From assembly GCA_026745465.1 (NCBI GenBank), contig JACYXH010000125.1, positions 271,001 to 335,000 of the forward strand: a stretch of DNA of 64,000 nucleotides, written 5' to 3'. Positions 13,511-25,239 of this stretch are shown in pieces (the first letter of the stretch is position 1; every line of letters begins with the position of its first letter). This stretch comes from Lota lota (Eukaryota; Chordata; Actinopteri; Gadiformes; Lotidae). The notes under the pieces are model-generated. The model did not search any database, was not told the DNA's origin, and saw nothing but the letters and a program-made list of their open reading frames with translations. A program made the position numbers and the translations under genes.

Positions 13511-15340
13511 AATAAACAATTTGTTAAATAAGTCACTTCTCTTCCAAGGCGCGGGCATCAACCAATAGAAACAGAGTGAAGCATTTGAGCCACTGCAGCA
13601 GTCAGAGTGGCCATGTTGAGTAAAACAACACAATGTTAGCCGCTGTGGAGACAATGTTGGTGGTTTACACCACAGACGGGTGTGTGTGTGTGTGTGTGTT
13701 ACAGGAACCATGAGTCAAAACCACTGCGCTAGCTAGCAGGGGAGGACAGGAAGTCTTGTTCAGGAAACGAAAGTTACGCTTTAAACCCAAACCAAGGTCA
13801 CACAAAGTGGAGGCACTTCTCTCTTTCAGGAGACAAAGAGCATTTTTTTAACTAAATAGTTCGACAGAAACATTAGAAGATGAGTCCAAAGAATAGAAAA
13901 AGGAATATGTTCATTATTTAACTTGATAAAACAAATGTTTTCTCATAATGGCCTCTGCTAACTCTTCCTGAACTGAAGTATGTTTGGGTGGGGTCTCCAA
14001 ATGACTATGTTTGGGTGGTGTATCCAACTGACTATGTTTGGTTGGGGTCTCCAACTGACTGTATGTTTGGGTGGTGTCTCCAACTGACTGTATGTTTGGA
14101 TGGGGTCTCTAACTGACTATGTTTTGGGTGGTGTATCCAACTGACTATGTTTGGGTGGTGTCACCAACCCATGTATGTTTGGGTGGTGTCTCCAACTGAC
14201 TGTATGTTTGGGTGGGGTCTCTAACTGACTACATTTGGGTGGTGTCTCCAACTGACTATGTTTGGATGGTGTCTCCAACTGACTATGTTTGGGTGGTGTC
14301 TCCAACTGACTGTATGTTTGGGTGGGGTCTTTAATTGACTACATTTGGGTTATGTCTCCAACTGACTGTATGTTTGGGTGGGGTCTCTAACTGACTATGT
14401 TTTGGGTGGTGTATCCAACTGACTGTTTGGGTGGTGTCACCAACCAATGTATGTTTGGGTGGTGTCTCCAACTGACTATGTTTGGGTGGTGTCTCTAACT
14501 GACTATGTTTTGGGTGGTGTATCCAACTGACTATGTTTGGGTGGTGTCACCAACCCATGTATGTTTGGGTGGTGTCTCCAACTGACTATGTTTGGGTGGT
14601 GTCTCTAACTGACTATGTTTGGGTGGTGTATCCAACTGACTATGTTTTGGTGGTGTATCCAACTGACTATGTTAGGGTGGTGTAACCAACCCATGTATGT
14701 TTGGGTGGTGTCACCAACCCATGTATGTTTGAGTGGTGTCTCCAACTGACTGTATGTTTGGGTGGTGTCTCCAACTGACTGTATGTTTGGGTGGTGTCAC
14801 CAACTGACTGTATGTTTGGGTGGTGTCTCCAACTGCCTATGTTTGGGTGGGGTCTCCAACTGACTTTGTTTGGGTGGTGTATCCAACTGACTTTGTGTGA
14901 GTGTGTGTCTTTGTGTGTGCATGCTTGCATGTCTGAAGTCTTCAAAGCCTTTCCCTGTAAACACGTGATGCCAGATGGTGAAAACATCACTTCCTCTCTG
15001 AGACGTTAAAGTCTACTTCCTCATTTGAACTTCAGTCTTACGCAGTGAGCAGCCGTGAAGCTCAATCTTTCTCTAGATCCACTTTTAATCTATTAATAAT
15101 TACTATATTTTATCATTTTAATTTCCCTGATTTGCTTGTTTTAGGAACACTTTAACCTCCCTTTCTTCCCTTGCATTTATACTTTTATAACTTTATACCG
15201 TATGGGGCAGAGAACATTTTAATCACGGAATAGATAAGGTAAGCCTACAGTTTACTACAGTTTATATTGTCTTTAGGTTATTGGTATATTAAATGATTTA
15301 ATATTGGGAAACGGTTCCGTGTAACGCTTATCAGTTACAT
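13511..15340 (+). repeat. Tandem segmental duplication, copy 2
   Basis: Direct copy of 11055-12930 with the same block order. It contains a donor-like AAG|GTAAGC with GT at 15239. It is the copy nearest the NLR coding exons, so it is the likelier source of a 5' exon. Confidence 0.85.
13976..14905. repeat. 27/29-bp minisatellite (copy-2 array)
   Basis: Same unit family as 11530-12520, with a different variant order and several ATGTTTTGGG variants. Further inverted copies lie at 60225-60265 and 60785-61100. Confidence 0.92.
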
Positions 15341-16692
15341 TTTACTATAGATAAATACAACGTTAGTTTAATGTTTAATATATTGTTCTTTTCTGAGCCA
15401 TGTGGTAACTTGAACATTGCGTTCAATATTTAAGTGATTAATTTGTCTTGATGCTACTTAAAATGAAAAGAAGGACGTGACAGAAGTCCTTTCAATGTCC
15501 TTATATTTAAATCACAAGTTAAATATGTGTGCGTAGCGACTGGGGATGGGCCCGTTTATAAATCCTCATAGTGACGTGTTAATGGACTGTACCACTTTCA
15601 CAGGGGGGTTCCTGCCGGTATAGTCTCTCTTCCTATGGTTTAAACCACAGCTGGAGCCAGAGAGGGAGAGAAAGAGACTCGTTGGTCAAATAAACTATTA
15701 TATCACGATAATAAGAGTGTAGCTCTCTTCACGACAACACACACAGGTTGGTGCATTGAAACGGGCGTTTATTGCCTTGCACGTCTTTTTCTAAGATGCA
15801 TCCACGTCACGCCGTGAGAACTATATATTTTAATGAACACAGTAAACACGTCAATAAATTATACAGTAACCAAACAAATGAAAATACAAATGGTGCTTGA
15901 CGCGAATATAAACAAAGTTCTACAGGTTAAACAAAATACCTAGTTGGCTGCTTGTCCTGAAAATAGCTTATTGAATCCCTTGAAACTGTCTTTATTGGCC
16001 TCTGACATCAACAATTATAACTCAGACTGCATTAGCGCCGTAAGATATGCTCACGGTACATTGCACACAGTCCATTAACTAATTCCGTAGTAGTGCAAAC
16101 AACAACAGAGAACATTAGTTCCGGGACGCAACATGAAAAACACAAACAATGGACTAACGTTCGTTTTACCCGTTACTTCACATTTACATTAATAAATTAT
16201 TTATTTATTTACTACATCAAATAAACCATGAATTAACTATAAATTATGTATTAATCATGCATCATGAACACAGCATCTATGTGACAGCACTTACAAAGAG
16301 GATACCATATAGATGTATTGAACTTCACCAGTTTAATTAGATGGAATCTGTGGTTCAGTAAAGTGACACAATTCAGACTTTGTTCAGTGGAAAAATATTA
16401 CATTATTTTCCTTTAATTGTACTACGAAGAGTGTTTCAAGTAAATTGTATTAGTTTAAGCACAGTTACAGTCTCCAAAGTGTTTAATCTTCTCATCTGCC
16501 GTACACATCTGTACTGTAGTGAGGTCAGTGTGGTTATGTTGTGGGGTTAATGTTGATGGTTTTATGACGTCAATAACGGTTTAGTGTTGTGTAGTTACAA
16601 TGATCTTCTTTCAAAGAGATGTGTTGTCTCAAGTTAAAAAGGCCATTGAAGTGATCAAAGAGTTGTGTTTGTGTCCAGGTCTCCAGTCTACT
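15341..16692. other. AT-rich region upstream of NLR coding exons
   Basis: No coding sequence recognised. It would be intron 1 if the candidate noncoding exon ending at 15238 is real. A TTTGTGTCCAG acceptor precedes the first coding exon. Confidence 0.4.
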
Positions 16693-17269
16693 ATGAATGA
16701 GGAGAGAGAGGAGGGAGGTCCTACCTCTAAAACTACTCTGTCTGGGGAACATGGCCGCCAGAGCAAAGCTAAGAGGTAAGAAGAGGATCTCTCACTGTCT
16801 GTGACTGTTGTCCATCTCAGAGCTCAGCAGTGATATATCATGACTCCATCATTAGTCTGAGTAAAAGCTGTGTGTGTGTTGTGTTGAAGCCCAGAGCAGC
16901 AGGAGATAGCAGACTCCCCTGGACCCAGCTGTGTCTCCATGAAAAGTGACTGGTCTATGGAATTACCGTATAACTTTAAAGATGGAGATCACCAACCTCC
17001 TAAGAAAAGGTGAGGATTTATCAAATAAATGTTCACATTAAACAACACACACAAATTTTAACTTCCAAATGGTGTTTGTTATTCTAGAAGGAGGCAGGAG
17101 AGAGCAGACTCCCCTGGACCCAGCTGTGTCTCCATGAAGAGTGACTGGTCTATGGAACTACCGTATGACTTTAAAGATGGAAATAAGGCCATTGAGAAGA
17201 GGTAAGGATTTGTCAGAGATGATAAATATACAGAATATATCAAATATCCATCAATCTTATGAGGATAAG

Positions 17270-17530
17270 TTTGAATGAGAGGAGGGATAAGGCTGTTTTA
17301 GTGATGTGGTTGACATGGTGTGAATGAGAGGGGGGATAAGGCTGTTTTAGTGATGTGGTTGACATGGTGTGAATGAGAGGAGGGATAAGGCTGTTTTAGT
17401 GATGTGGTTGACATGGTGTGAATGAGAGGAGGGATAAGGTTGTTTTAGTGATGTGGTTGACATGGTGTGAATGAGAGGAGGGATACGGCTGTTTTAGTGA
17501 TGTGGTTGACAGGGTGTGAATGAGAGGAGG
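17270..17530. repeat. 49-bp intronic tandem repeat, about five copies
   Basis: The unit includes GAATGAGAGGAGGGATAAGG then CTGTTTTAGTGATGTGGTTG. It lies in the intron after the third N-terminal NLR exon. Confidence 0.9.
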
Positions 17531-17717
17531 GATCAAGGACGATGCTGAGATTTCAGACCTGGGTGGAGGGAGTGGCAGTGCAGCTATCATGTTGAGTGAC
17601 AAGTCCAGGGGGTGTGACTGAGGGAAGTCCTGGTGATAGTCTCTGGGGTGATCCGGTTCTGGCTGGTTGTGTTCAGCGGTAAGGAGGGCACTTGGTTGGT
17701 GATTGTTTCAATGTATA

Positions 17718-17720
<3 letters not shown>

Positions 17721-17807
<87 letters not shown>
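17721..17807. repeat. (TG)n microsatellite
   Basis: About 87 bp of TG ending at TTCTCCAG, the acceptor of the fourth NLR exon, so the repeat occupies the polypyrimidine region. Confidence 0.92.
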
Positions 17808-18048
17808 CTCCAGACTCCACCAGGAGAGGTCAAAGGTTACCAGTGCTCAGTCTGTAGAGCAGCATCAAACAGAGCTGGAACAGATGCATTTGTCTGTGAT
17901 GAACGAGCAGAAACTTGCTGACACACCGTGGGGTGGTAAGAGACTCTTACTTTGAAAACAGAGCAGTAAGAAAGTCTTACTTGTTTTCTCCAGACCAAAT
18001 TAGATCAGGTACATTTCTACATTTCTGTATTTTCCATGTAAAAATATA

Positions 18049-18210
18049 TTTCCTCTTGGAGGTTAAATGGTTTGATCCAGATATGTAGGGTTATTGTGGG
18101 GGTGTCAGGTTAAATGGTTGGATCCAGATATGTAGGGTTATTTTGGGGGTATCAGGTTAAATGGTTGGATCCAGATATGTAGGTTTATTGTGGGTCTATC
18201 AGGTTAAAGA
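18049..18210. repeat. Short tandem repeat at the NACHT deletion site
   Basis: Three imperfect copies of a unit containing GGTTAAATGGTTGGATCCAG followed by ATATGTAGGGTTATT. It sits exactly where the FISNA-NACHT exon would start. Confidence 0.85.
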
Positions 18211-18220
18211 ATGATCATGA

Positions 18221-18516
18221 ACAGTGTCTTACATCAAGGAGAAGATAGGTGGAGATCTCTCTCCAGAGAGAAGCATCAATCTGTTCCACTGTCTGAATGA
18301 GCTGAATGACCGTTCTCTAGTGGAGGAGATCCAACAGTACCTGACATCAGGAAGTCTCTCCAGAGAATCTCTCTCCCCTGCTCAGTGGTCAGCTCTGGTC
18401 TTCATCTTACTGTCATCAGAAGAGGAGCTGGACGTGTTTGACCTGAAGAAATACTCTGCTTCAGAGGAGGCCCTTCTGAGACTGCTGCCAGTGGTCAAAG
18501 CCTCCAAAACATCCCT
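18221..18516 (+). pseudogene. Remnant of NACHT-exon 3' end (winged-helix/HD2 region)
   Basis: Encodes the familiar end of the big NLRC3-like exon: GGDLSPERSINLFHCLNELN, SLVEEIQQYLTSG, LSPAQWSALVFILLSSEEEL, and KYSASEEALLRLLPVVKASK. It ends at a donor (CCT|GTAGGT, GT at 18517) whose phase fits the first LRR exon. All sequence N-terminal to it in this exon is absent, and TGA closes the frame at 18218. Confidence 0.85.
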
Positions 18517-18738
18517 GTAGGTTCACTCATAACATGTTTTACAATAAACACAATATAATATACCTAGGATTTAGAATAACATGCGCAACATCTCTGTAGG
18601 TTCACTAATAACATGTATTACAATACAATATATTAATACTAGAATATAAAAGTTATAATAACATACAAAACATAAATGTAGGTTCACTAATAATATGTAT
18701 TGAAATACAATGTACCTAATACTATAATTTAAAAGTTA

Positions 18739-18870
18739 TAAGAATCAGAATCAGAATCAGAAAAGCTTTATTGCCAAGTACGCTTTTTAAACATACAAGG
18801 AATTTGTCTAGGTGATGTAGGTGCACGTCACGTTCTATATTGCACATTAAACAGAACAAACAACAATAAC
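18739..18870 (-). mobile_element. Interspersed repeat end (teleost LINE/MITE-like)
   Basis: Begins with AGAATCAGAATCAGAATCAG followed by AAAGCTTTATTGCCAAGTACG, a sequence common in fish introns that I take to be the 3' end of a transposable element read in reverse. The family is not certain. Confidence 0.45.
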
Positions 18871-20375
18871 ATAATATAATAATAATAGACATACAAAACA
18901 TAAATGTAGGTTCACTAATAACATGTATAACAATACACACAACACAATATACATACTACTAGAATATAGAAGTACAATTGAGAAACGTTTCAACATTTTA
19001 CACCCAATACATACCTAACAATTATAGATCTAATGATTTAGTAAATACATGTAAAACTAATAAACAAATATGAATAGGCTACAGAACAATATTGTTATAT
19101 TGTGTAACCAGGCTGAAGAGACAAACTCATAATTTATTATGAAATAATAAATGAGGAAAGCCAAGACTTAATAATAGTTAGATTCAGCTGTATTCATATA
19201 TATAGCTATACGTATAAAGAAGTTATCGTTTAAATGTAGGATACATTAATAATTATATGTTCATTGTTAATAAAAGGTAACCCACTATTTTAACATTTGG
19301 TTATATGGACTCTATTTGGGTTTAACCAATAGGAAGGGTTGATATAGAGACTTCCGGGTCATTTGGGGAAGGGTGAGAGGTCACGAGCGAGCGGGAAAAA
19401 GGAGAGAGAGGGAAGAGACGAGGACAAAGGTGGAGAGTACTTTATTCTCTGTAGAGATCGCCATCTAAATTATATTTCAACATTTACTTATTAGTTGTTT
19501 GAAGGTTAAATGAGTACGGGAGAGAGTGTGTTTGGGGATTGTTTTATTCGTGTTTCTGTTCGTGTCGGGGATGTTTTGGTCGTTTGGTGTAAAGCTAGCT
19601 TGGTTTGCTAACCGCCTTAGCATCTTCTGAACGGGATATAAATCATCAGAGCAGCGCACGAGGATAGTCCACAGCAGGGGGTCAGGTAGCGCGCGGTTCC
19701 CCTGACGAAGATCATCCCGGGATTCCAGTTTCTTCATCCGTCGTCTCCTCTCCCTATAACGGTACCGGGACTTTGTTTTGCTCACGTTAAGAGCGAACAG
19801 TCTAACGTGTTGAGACACCGAGCCGTACAGGCCTGCAACGTTTATGGCGGAATATCACTGACAAAACAACTAACACATCCCTGCACACTAATCATTATTG
19901 TAAACACTAAGTGCACTCGCGCTCAGTAGTTCAATGATCGCGAGAGCCATAATAAAGCCTGTGAGGAAGAAACGATTGACGTGACGTGAAGCAGCGCGCA
20001 ACTGACGCCCCCGTGCGCACAAATGCTTTCTTTGCGCTGGCAAACAATAAACATAATATTGGAATATAACTTCTAATAATATACAAAACATATCTTTAGA
20101 TTGACTTATAACATGTAATACAATGTAATACAGAATATACATAAAACTACAATAAAATGTAATATTAATAAACAACCATTTTCAACTACTAAAAAACAAC
20201 TATTTAATATTAAACATTGTAGACCCAATATTGAATAAACATTTAAGGATCTGATGTATTGAATAGTACATATTAGTTAAATTAATAAAATATTTCAACA
20301 CAAGTCCATTATGTTAAAAGTAAAAGAGTTAAGTTATTTAAATACAGTAACATGTTGTGTTTATTTTGTGTGAAG
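18871..20375. other. NLR intron with an unidentified GC-richer island
   Basis: Mostly AT-rich. A GC-richer island at about 19340-20040 contains a 113-codon reverse frame (19477-19818) with a basic RYRYRERRRRMKKLE stretch. I cannot assign it to a family and see no splice partners. It could be an inserted gene fragment or repeat. Confidence 0.35.
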
Positions 20376-20549
20376 GCTGAATGGCTGTCATCTGTCAGAG
20401 AGATGCTGTGAAGCTCTGGCCTCAGTTCTCAGCTCCAACTCCTCTAGTCTGAGAGAGCTGGACCTGAGTACCAATGATCTGCAGGATTCAGGAGTGAAGC
20501 TGCTCTCTGCTGGACTGGGGAGTCCACACTGTACACTGGAAACTCTCAG
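20376..20549 (+). CDS. NLR leucine-rich repeat exon 1
   Basis: A 174-bp phase-conserving exon encoding two LRR halves: the [20 protein letters not shown] helix part and [20 protein letters not shown], ending in LETLR. It has a canonical GTCAGT donor. It is the ribonuclease-inhibitor-like LRR type of NLRC3 proteins and probably faces the ligand or partner surface. Confidence 0.88.
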
Positions 20550-20829
20550 GTCAGTTATCAGCCTCTTCTTCAAACTGTGTCTTTGGGCTTGTTTAATATG
20601 TAAGGGATGATCCACGACTAGGTGGGCTGTTATGGAAAAAGAACACACGACACGGGACTAAGATCCCCGACACGATGCAACATCATTATTCATCTAGAAG
20701 CTAGGTGCACCGTGTCAGTGAGGATGCCAACATCACAGTACTGACATAACTTTAGAGGATCACTGATTTCAACAAGATTGTTATTGTTTAGTTCTTTATG
20801 TTTGCTGTCCTGTTAACTGCTAGTATGTT

Positions 20830-21110
20830 ATGTATGTTATAAGTTATGTAACTCTGGCCAGCTGATGTGAGGGTTAGGGGTTGCTGTCCTGTTAACTGCT
20901 AGTATGTTATGTATGTTATATGTTATGTAACTCTGGCCAGCTGATGTGAGGGTTAGGGTTAGGGGTTGCTGTCCTGTTAACTGCTAGTATGTTATGTATG
21001 TTATATGTTATGGAACTCTGGCCAGCTGATGTGAGGGTTAGGGGTTGCTGTCCTGTTAACTGCTAGTATGTTATGTATGTTATATGTTATGTAACTCTGG
21101 CCAGCTGATG
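20830..21110. repeat. About 80-bp intronic tandem repeat, four copies
   Basis: The unit contains GGGGTTGCTGTCCTGTTAAC then TGCTAGTATGTTATGTATG and CTCTGGCCAGCTGATGTGAG. Copies are nearly identical. Confidence 0.9.
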
Positions 21111-21293
21111 TGAGCTGAGGAGTTGTCATTAGTGTAGACATGGTGATGAGGCTCTAGCCGTGCTGTGATATGAATATAATGCACATCTCACCACTACAAC
21201 ATCACTGGCCGTGGTATAATGATTAATATGGAACATTAAAGATGTCCTTTATTAACATCACATTAGTTTGGTGTAAGTGCTGCTCATGTCCAA

Positions 21294-21777
21294 TGTTACG
21301 ACATCCTCTGCCTCCACCTAGCTGCGCCGGCTGCCACTACCCCACGTGCGCTCTGTCTACTCACCTGTCTTCAATCTTCAATCAGCGCACTCTTTCTTCC
21401 CTGTTCACCAAGCAGCCAGCGCCAGTTCGTTGTTTACGCTCTACGAGTCAGTACTTCGTCCCAGCATACCTTGTTCTCTGCTTGCCTGTCCCAGCCTTCC
21501 TTTAACCCGTCTTTCCTTGTCCTAGTTCTCCCCGGTTCCTTCCCGACTCCTGTTCCTGATCGCCTGACTGCCTCCCCGTGAACGACCTCTCGCCTGCTTG
21601 ACTACCCGCCTGCCTTCGCCCACTGTCTGCTTGCTGTCCGCCTGTTACGAACCCCGCCTGCCTGACTACCCGCCTGCCTAGGTCTAGCCTGTACTTCTGC
21701 CGATAAATCCCTTTCAACCCGTTCCCTTCCCAGTCGTGTGTGTACTGCATTTGGGTCCTAAGTTCATAACCTTAACA
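21294..21777. mobile_element. Solo LTR (484 bp)
   Basis: Starts TGTTACGACA and ends CCTTAACA, with 5-bp target-site duplications TCCAA on both sides (21289-21293 and 21778-21782). It lies in the intron between the two LRR exons. No internal retroelement sequence remains, so it arose by LTR-LTR recombination. CTGCATTTGGGTCC near its end is common in fish gypsy-type LTRs. Confidence 0.85.
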
Positions 21778-22142
21778 TCCAATGTATTTCTGTTGCTCTT
21801 TTTCCTGCTGAGAAAACACTCCCTGGTTCTACACAATGTTAGAACTTGTGAAGAAACGGTCTTATCGTACCAAACACAGCGGACTTCTCCTGACTCTAAC
21901 CAAACAATATCTAATTTGAGTTGTAGCTATTGAGAAAGGAGCATTTGTTTAAGATCCTGTTTCACATCCAAGTAAAGGAAGTTCTGCCGTCTGTGATGTC
22001 ATATCCCTACTTCCTCTTCCTGTTCTCAGACAGGGTAAAGTATCAATTAAGCTTTTGGTGGTCCTCCATATGGAATGAATACACTTTATTATTGGTGTGT
22101 GTGTCTGTGTGTGTGCATGCGTGTGTGTGTGTGTGTGTGCAG

Positions 22143-22316
22143 GTTGTCTGGCTGCATGGTCACACAGGAAGGCTGTGCTTCTCTGGCCTCAGCTCTGAGC
22201 TCCAACCCCTCCCATCTGAGAGAGCTGGACCTGAGCTACAATCACCCAGGAGACTCAGGAGTTATGCTGCTCTCTGCTGGACTGGAGGATCCACGCTGGA
22301 GACTGGACACTCTCAG
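22143..22316 (+). CDS. NLR leucine-rich repeat exon 2
   Basis: A 174-bp exon encoding LSGCMVTQEGCASLASALSS and LRELDLSYNHPGDSGVMLLS, ending in LDTLR. It is paralogous to the first LRR exon. The acceptor is preceded by (TG)n and the donor is GTATGG. An NHPGD variant replaces the usual NDLQD loop. Confidence 0.88.
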
Positions 22317-22492
22317 GTATGGAGAGGACAGCTCACCACTCAGGGACAATGTCTCCTACAAGGATTCAACCAGCTGCTAGATGAAGTGGTTTGAAAACAC
22401 AGCTGGAACTCATGTTGTGTAGAAAGTGATGAGACAGCAGATGATGAAGGTGAATGTTTCAACATGCTGCTCTCACTTTGTTTCCCCCCCAG

Positions 22493-22539
22493 GGTGGAGC
22501 ACGGTGGAGTATGGAGGCTGAAACCAGCTCTAAAGAAGT
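22493..22539 (+). CDS. NLR linker exon
   Basis: A 47-bp exon reading VEHGGVWRLKPALKK between LRRs and B30.2, with a CCCCCCCAG acceptor and GTAAGT donor. It is the conserved short exon in teleost NLRC3-like genes with a B30.2 end. Confidence 0.85.
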
Positions 22540-22689
22540 GTAAGTGTTTAGTTAGATTCATCACAACACACACTAACTATTGAGATGGAAAGTCCATCCA
22601 CACAGCAGGAGGTGACGTCCGTTCATTCAGATGTGGACTTGTGTATACGTATGTGTAGCTATGTTTCAGTGTGTTTATGTATGTCTAGT

Positions 22690-22890
22690 ATGTACGTGTA
22701 TGTATGAGTACATGTCTATGTTTATATAGTATGTATGTGTATGTATGAGTACATGTCTATATATATATAGTATGTATGAGTACATGTCTATGTATATATA
22801 GTATGTATGAGTACATGTCTATGTATATATAGTATGTACGTGTATGTATGAGTACATGTCTATGTATATATAGTATGTATGAACCAGTTC
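22690..22890. repeat. Short GTATGTATGAGTACATGTC array (arm 1)
   Basis: Imperfect units of about 30-45 bp. It is the small counterpart of the expanded array at 50310-51200, in the opposite orientation. Confidence 0.85.
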
Positions 22891-23290
22891 TATGGCTCCA
22901 ACAGTTAATTTCCAGCCTGTATGTGAGCTCAGCTTGTTCAGTCTGTTCACACAGGTGTCCCTTTGAAGGTTGAGTGCAATGTACGTGTATTGGGAAATCC
23001 AAAAGTTTTATATCTTGAAAGGTATTACAAGTATTGCTTAGATATTCCATATGAGCTCATCATGTTGAACATTTTGATGTATACTATGTGTATGTAGTGT
23101 AAATATTGAGGGAGTAAATTCAGTTTATACATTGTCCTTTGTTGCACTGTTTTTACTGGGACAGCCACTCACACACACGTGGGATTTGCTATTAACTTTA
23201 ACTTTAATGACAATTTTATTCATGACAACAGTACAAGTGATGATGATGAAGAATGGTTCAGCAGCTAATCATGTCTTGTTCTCCCATCAG

Positions 23291-23844
23291 ATACCTGTGA
23301 ACTCACACTGGACCCAAACACAGCCAACAGAGAACACTCTCTGTCTGAGGACAACAGAAAGGTGACGTGGGTTGTAGAGGAGCAGTCGTATCCTTATCAC
23401 CCAGAGAGATTTGACTCCCATCACCAGGTGTTGTGTAGAGAGGGTCTGACTGGCCACTGTTACTGGGAGGTGGAGAGGAAAGGACGTGTTTTTATAGGAG
23501 TGACATACAGAGGAATCACAAGGACAGGAGGGTATCTTGACAGCATGCTGGGAGGGAACAACAAGTCCTGGAGTCTTGATTGTGATGATGGTCGTTACTA
23601 TGCCCGGTACAACGGTAGTATAACAGACATACGTCTCCCCCCCGCTGGCTCTAACAGAGTAGGAGTGTATCTGGACCGGCCTGCTGGCACTCTGTCCTTC
23701 TACAGAGTGTCCCCAGATGTAGGAGGGTCCTCAGACACACTGACACACATCCACACCTTCCAGTCCACCTTCACCCAGGAGGACCTCCTCCCTGGGTTTG
23801 GGTTATGGAGTTATGGTGCCTCAGTGTCTCTGTGTCGGTTGTAG
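23291..23844 (+). CDS. B30.2 (PRY-SPRY) terminal exon of NLR
   Basis: Acceptor CCCATCAG at 23290; the exon opens TCELTLDPNTANREHSLSED (PRY) and continues through VLCREGLTGHCYWEVE, FIGVTYRGI, WSLDCDDGRYYARYNG, VGVYLDRPAGTLSFYRVS and THIHTFQSTF, with TAG at 23842-23844. About 184 residues is a full-length B30.2. It has no internal stop. B30.2 domains bind protein or pathogen ligands; in this gene it would be the C-terminal recognition module. It is closely related to the reverse-strand exon 49249-49805. Confidence 0.92.
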
Positions 23845-24104
23845 AAAAAAAGAAACGCGGCGGGCGGGCCGTGTGTGTGTTTCTTTTTTTCACACACACA
23901 GTACACACACACACATAGCACACGCACATAGTACACACACATAGTACAAACACAAACACACAAAGTACACACACACATAGCACACGCACAAAGTACACAC
24001 ACATAATTAAATGAAGATGTTATATTTTCTCTTTGATTTACTTACTTTAATTTTTTTAATGTAACATACTGTTTGCTTTTACTCAAATCTGTTTGTGAAT
24101 AAAA
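23845..24104 (+). other. 3' flank of NLR with AC-rich tract and polyA signal
   Basis: An imperfect ACAC/AGTACACACAC tract at 23870-24005 follows the stop. An AATAAA hexamer at about 24099 is a reasonable polyadenylation signal. The same tract follows the inverted B30.2 copy at 48951-49250. Confidence 0.5.
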
Positions 24105-24659
24105 AATGGAGGCGAGAGAGAGATTTATTGTGGCTGTATTTTCCTTATTTTGTAAAGATTAAATGTGTTATTGTGTGTTTTATTTGAAGGGTTACATGGC
24201 TATTTTATGTGTTGTTAATGTATATTAAACAGGCATATAAAATGTAACATTTGTCTATTTACGTTAATCTTGCTCTGCTTATTACAACAATAAAACATTT
24301 AGTATGAAGTAACTCAGTACTTGAGTAGTCTTTTCACTAGATACTTTCTTACTCTTCCTCAAGTCATTATCTGATGACTACTTTTACTTCTACGTGAGTT
24401 ATTATTACTTTAAATATATACTTGTTATATATAAAACTAGGATGTTATTAATAGGAGGTTATTAACAGTGCTCATTATTCTATATAATTACATTACGTAC
24501 AATTATCATTACCAATATAAACCCTTAGCTTGTTCCGTCTTAGTATGTCTTCTATGATCTTAAACTTAGTAACCTATGCTCTTTAGTCAACGTTACTAGA
24601 ACAATCACATAATGCAGAAAGAAACCCGTTCCACGCTGCTCTGAACTCCGGTCCGGTTC

Positions 24660-25160
24660 TTTCCGGGATGTCTACGGGCCCTTTCGGAGGCCACGTGACG
24701 TCACAACGTCAGCTCCGTCTGGGGAGCGGTTATTGTGGGGACACTTGTAGGATAAGGCCACGGTGTGTGGTGCGTTTCATATCCAACATCGCTCATGATG
24801 ACGCTCCCACTCAGCGACTGTAAAAAAAGAGCATCACAAAGTGGCCGTGGGTCGTAACCATTGGGATAACCCCCCCCCTTCCTCCCGCTGAGCGTCCTCA
24901 GCCCAAATCGTACTGTGATGAACGGAGTCTACTTCCGGGTCGGACGAGGGGAACGACTAATGCGACACACCTGGTTCATACGGCGAGAGGGGGCGTGGCC
25001 CGTGGGGGCGGAGAGACAGTTCACTCAGCGTCAACACGACGCTCCGCGCGGTGCGGAGGCTGACTGGACTGCGGAGGCTGACGGAGCGGAAGGCTCCAGA
25101 CTCTTCACGAGGGAACATGGACAGCTCACGGCTCCTCCCTCCTCGAGTGACACTCCAGGT
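24660..25160 (+). promoter_or_regulatory. GC-rich first-exon-like module (copy 1)
   Basis: CpG-rich segment with a GGCCACGTGACGTCAC element (E-box plus CRE-like), then a GC-rich leader, a short ATG frame (MDSSRLLPPSSDTP) and a donor-like CCAG|GTGAAG near 25158. It resembles a promoter with a first coding exon pointing right, but no downstream exon is found. An inverted copy lies at 46710-47400. Its function is inference. Confidence 0.4.
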
Positions 25161-25198
25161 GAAGTGCTTTTCTGCCCATACAGACTCTTGTGTGTGTG

Positions 25199-25201
25199 TT
25201 T

Positions 25202-25239
<38 letters not shown>

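Larger units (their letters stand above)
16693..23844 (+). pseudogene. NLRC3-like NLR with LRRs and B30.2 but no NACHT domain
   Basis: Exons read in compatible phase: 16693-16775 (ATG; MNEEREEGGPTSKT start), 16890-17009 and 17088-17201 (two near-identical SPGPSCVSMKSDWSMELPY repeats), 17814-about 17935 (LHQERSKVTSAQS.. coiled segment), an NACHT-exon remnant to 18516, LRR exons 20376-20549 and 22143-22316 (each 174 bp), a 47-bp linker exon 22493-22539, and B30.2 exon 23291-23844. In intact teleost NLRC3-like proteins a large exon encoding FISNA and NACHT follows the fourth exon. Here only its last ~97 codons survive. An in-frame TGA at 18218-18220 and a short tandem repeat at 18049-18210 occupy the place of the missing part. 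Without Walker A/B the product could not be a nucleotide-switched sensor. It is either a pseudogene or a short adaptor/decoy transcript joining N-terminal repeats to LRR-B30.2. Confidence 0.8.

Noticed and set aside
11429-14305. METPPKHSQL repeat proteins on the reverse strand
   Set aside because: Product of the 27-bp minisatellite; units of 29 bp break the frame repeatedly.
19477-19818. 113-codon basic reverse frame in an NLR intron
   Set aside because: No recognised family or exon structure; recorded only as an unidentified GC-richer island.
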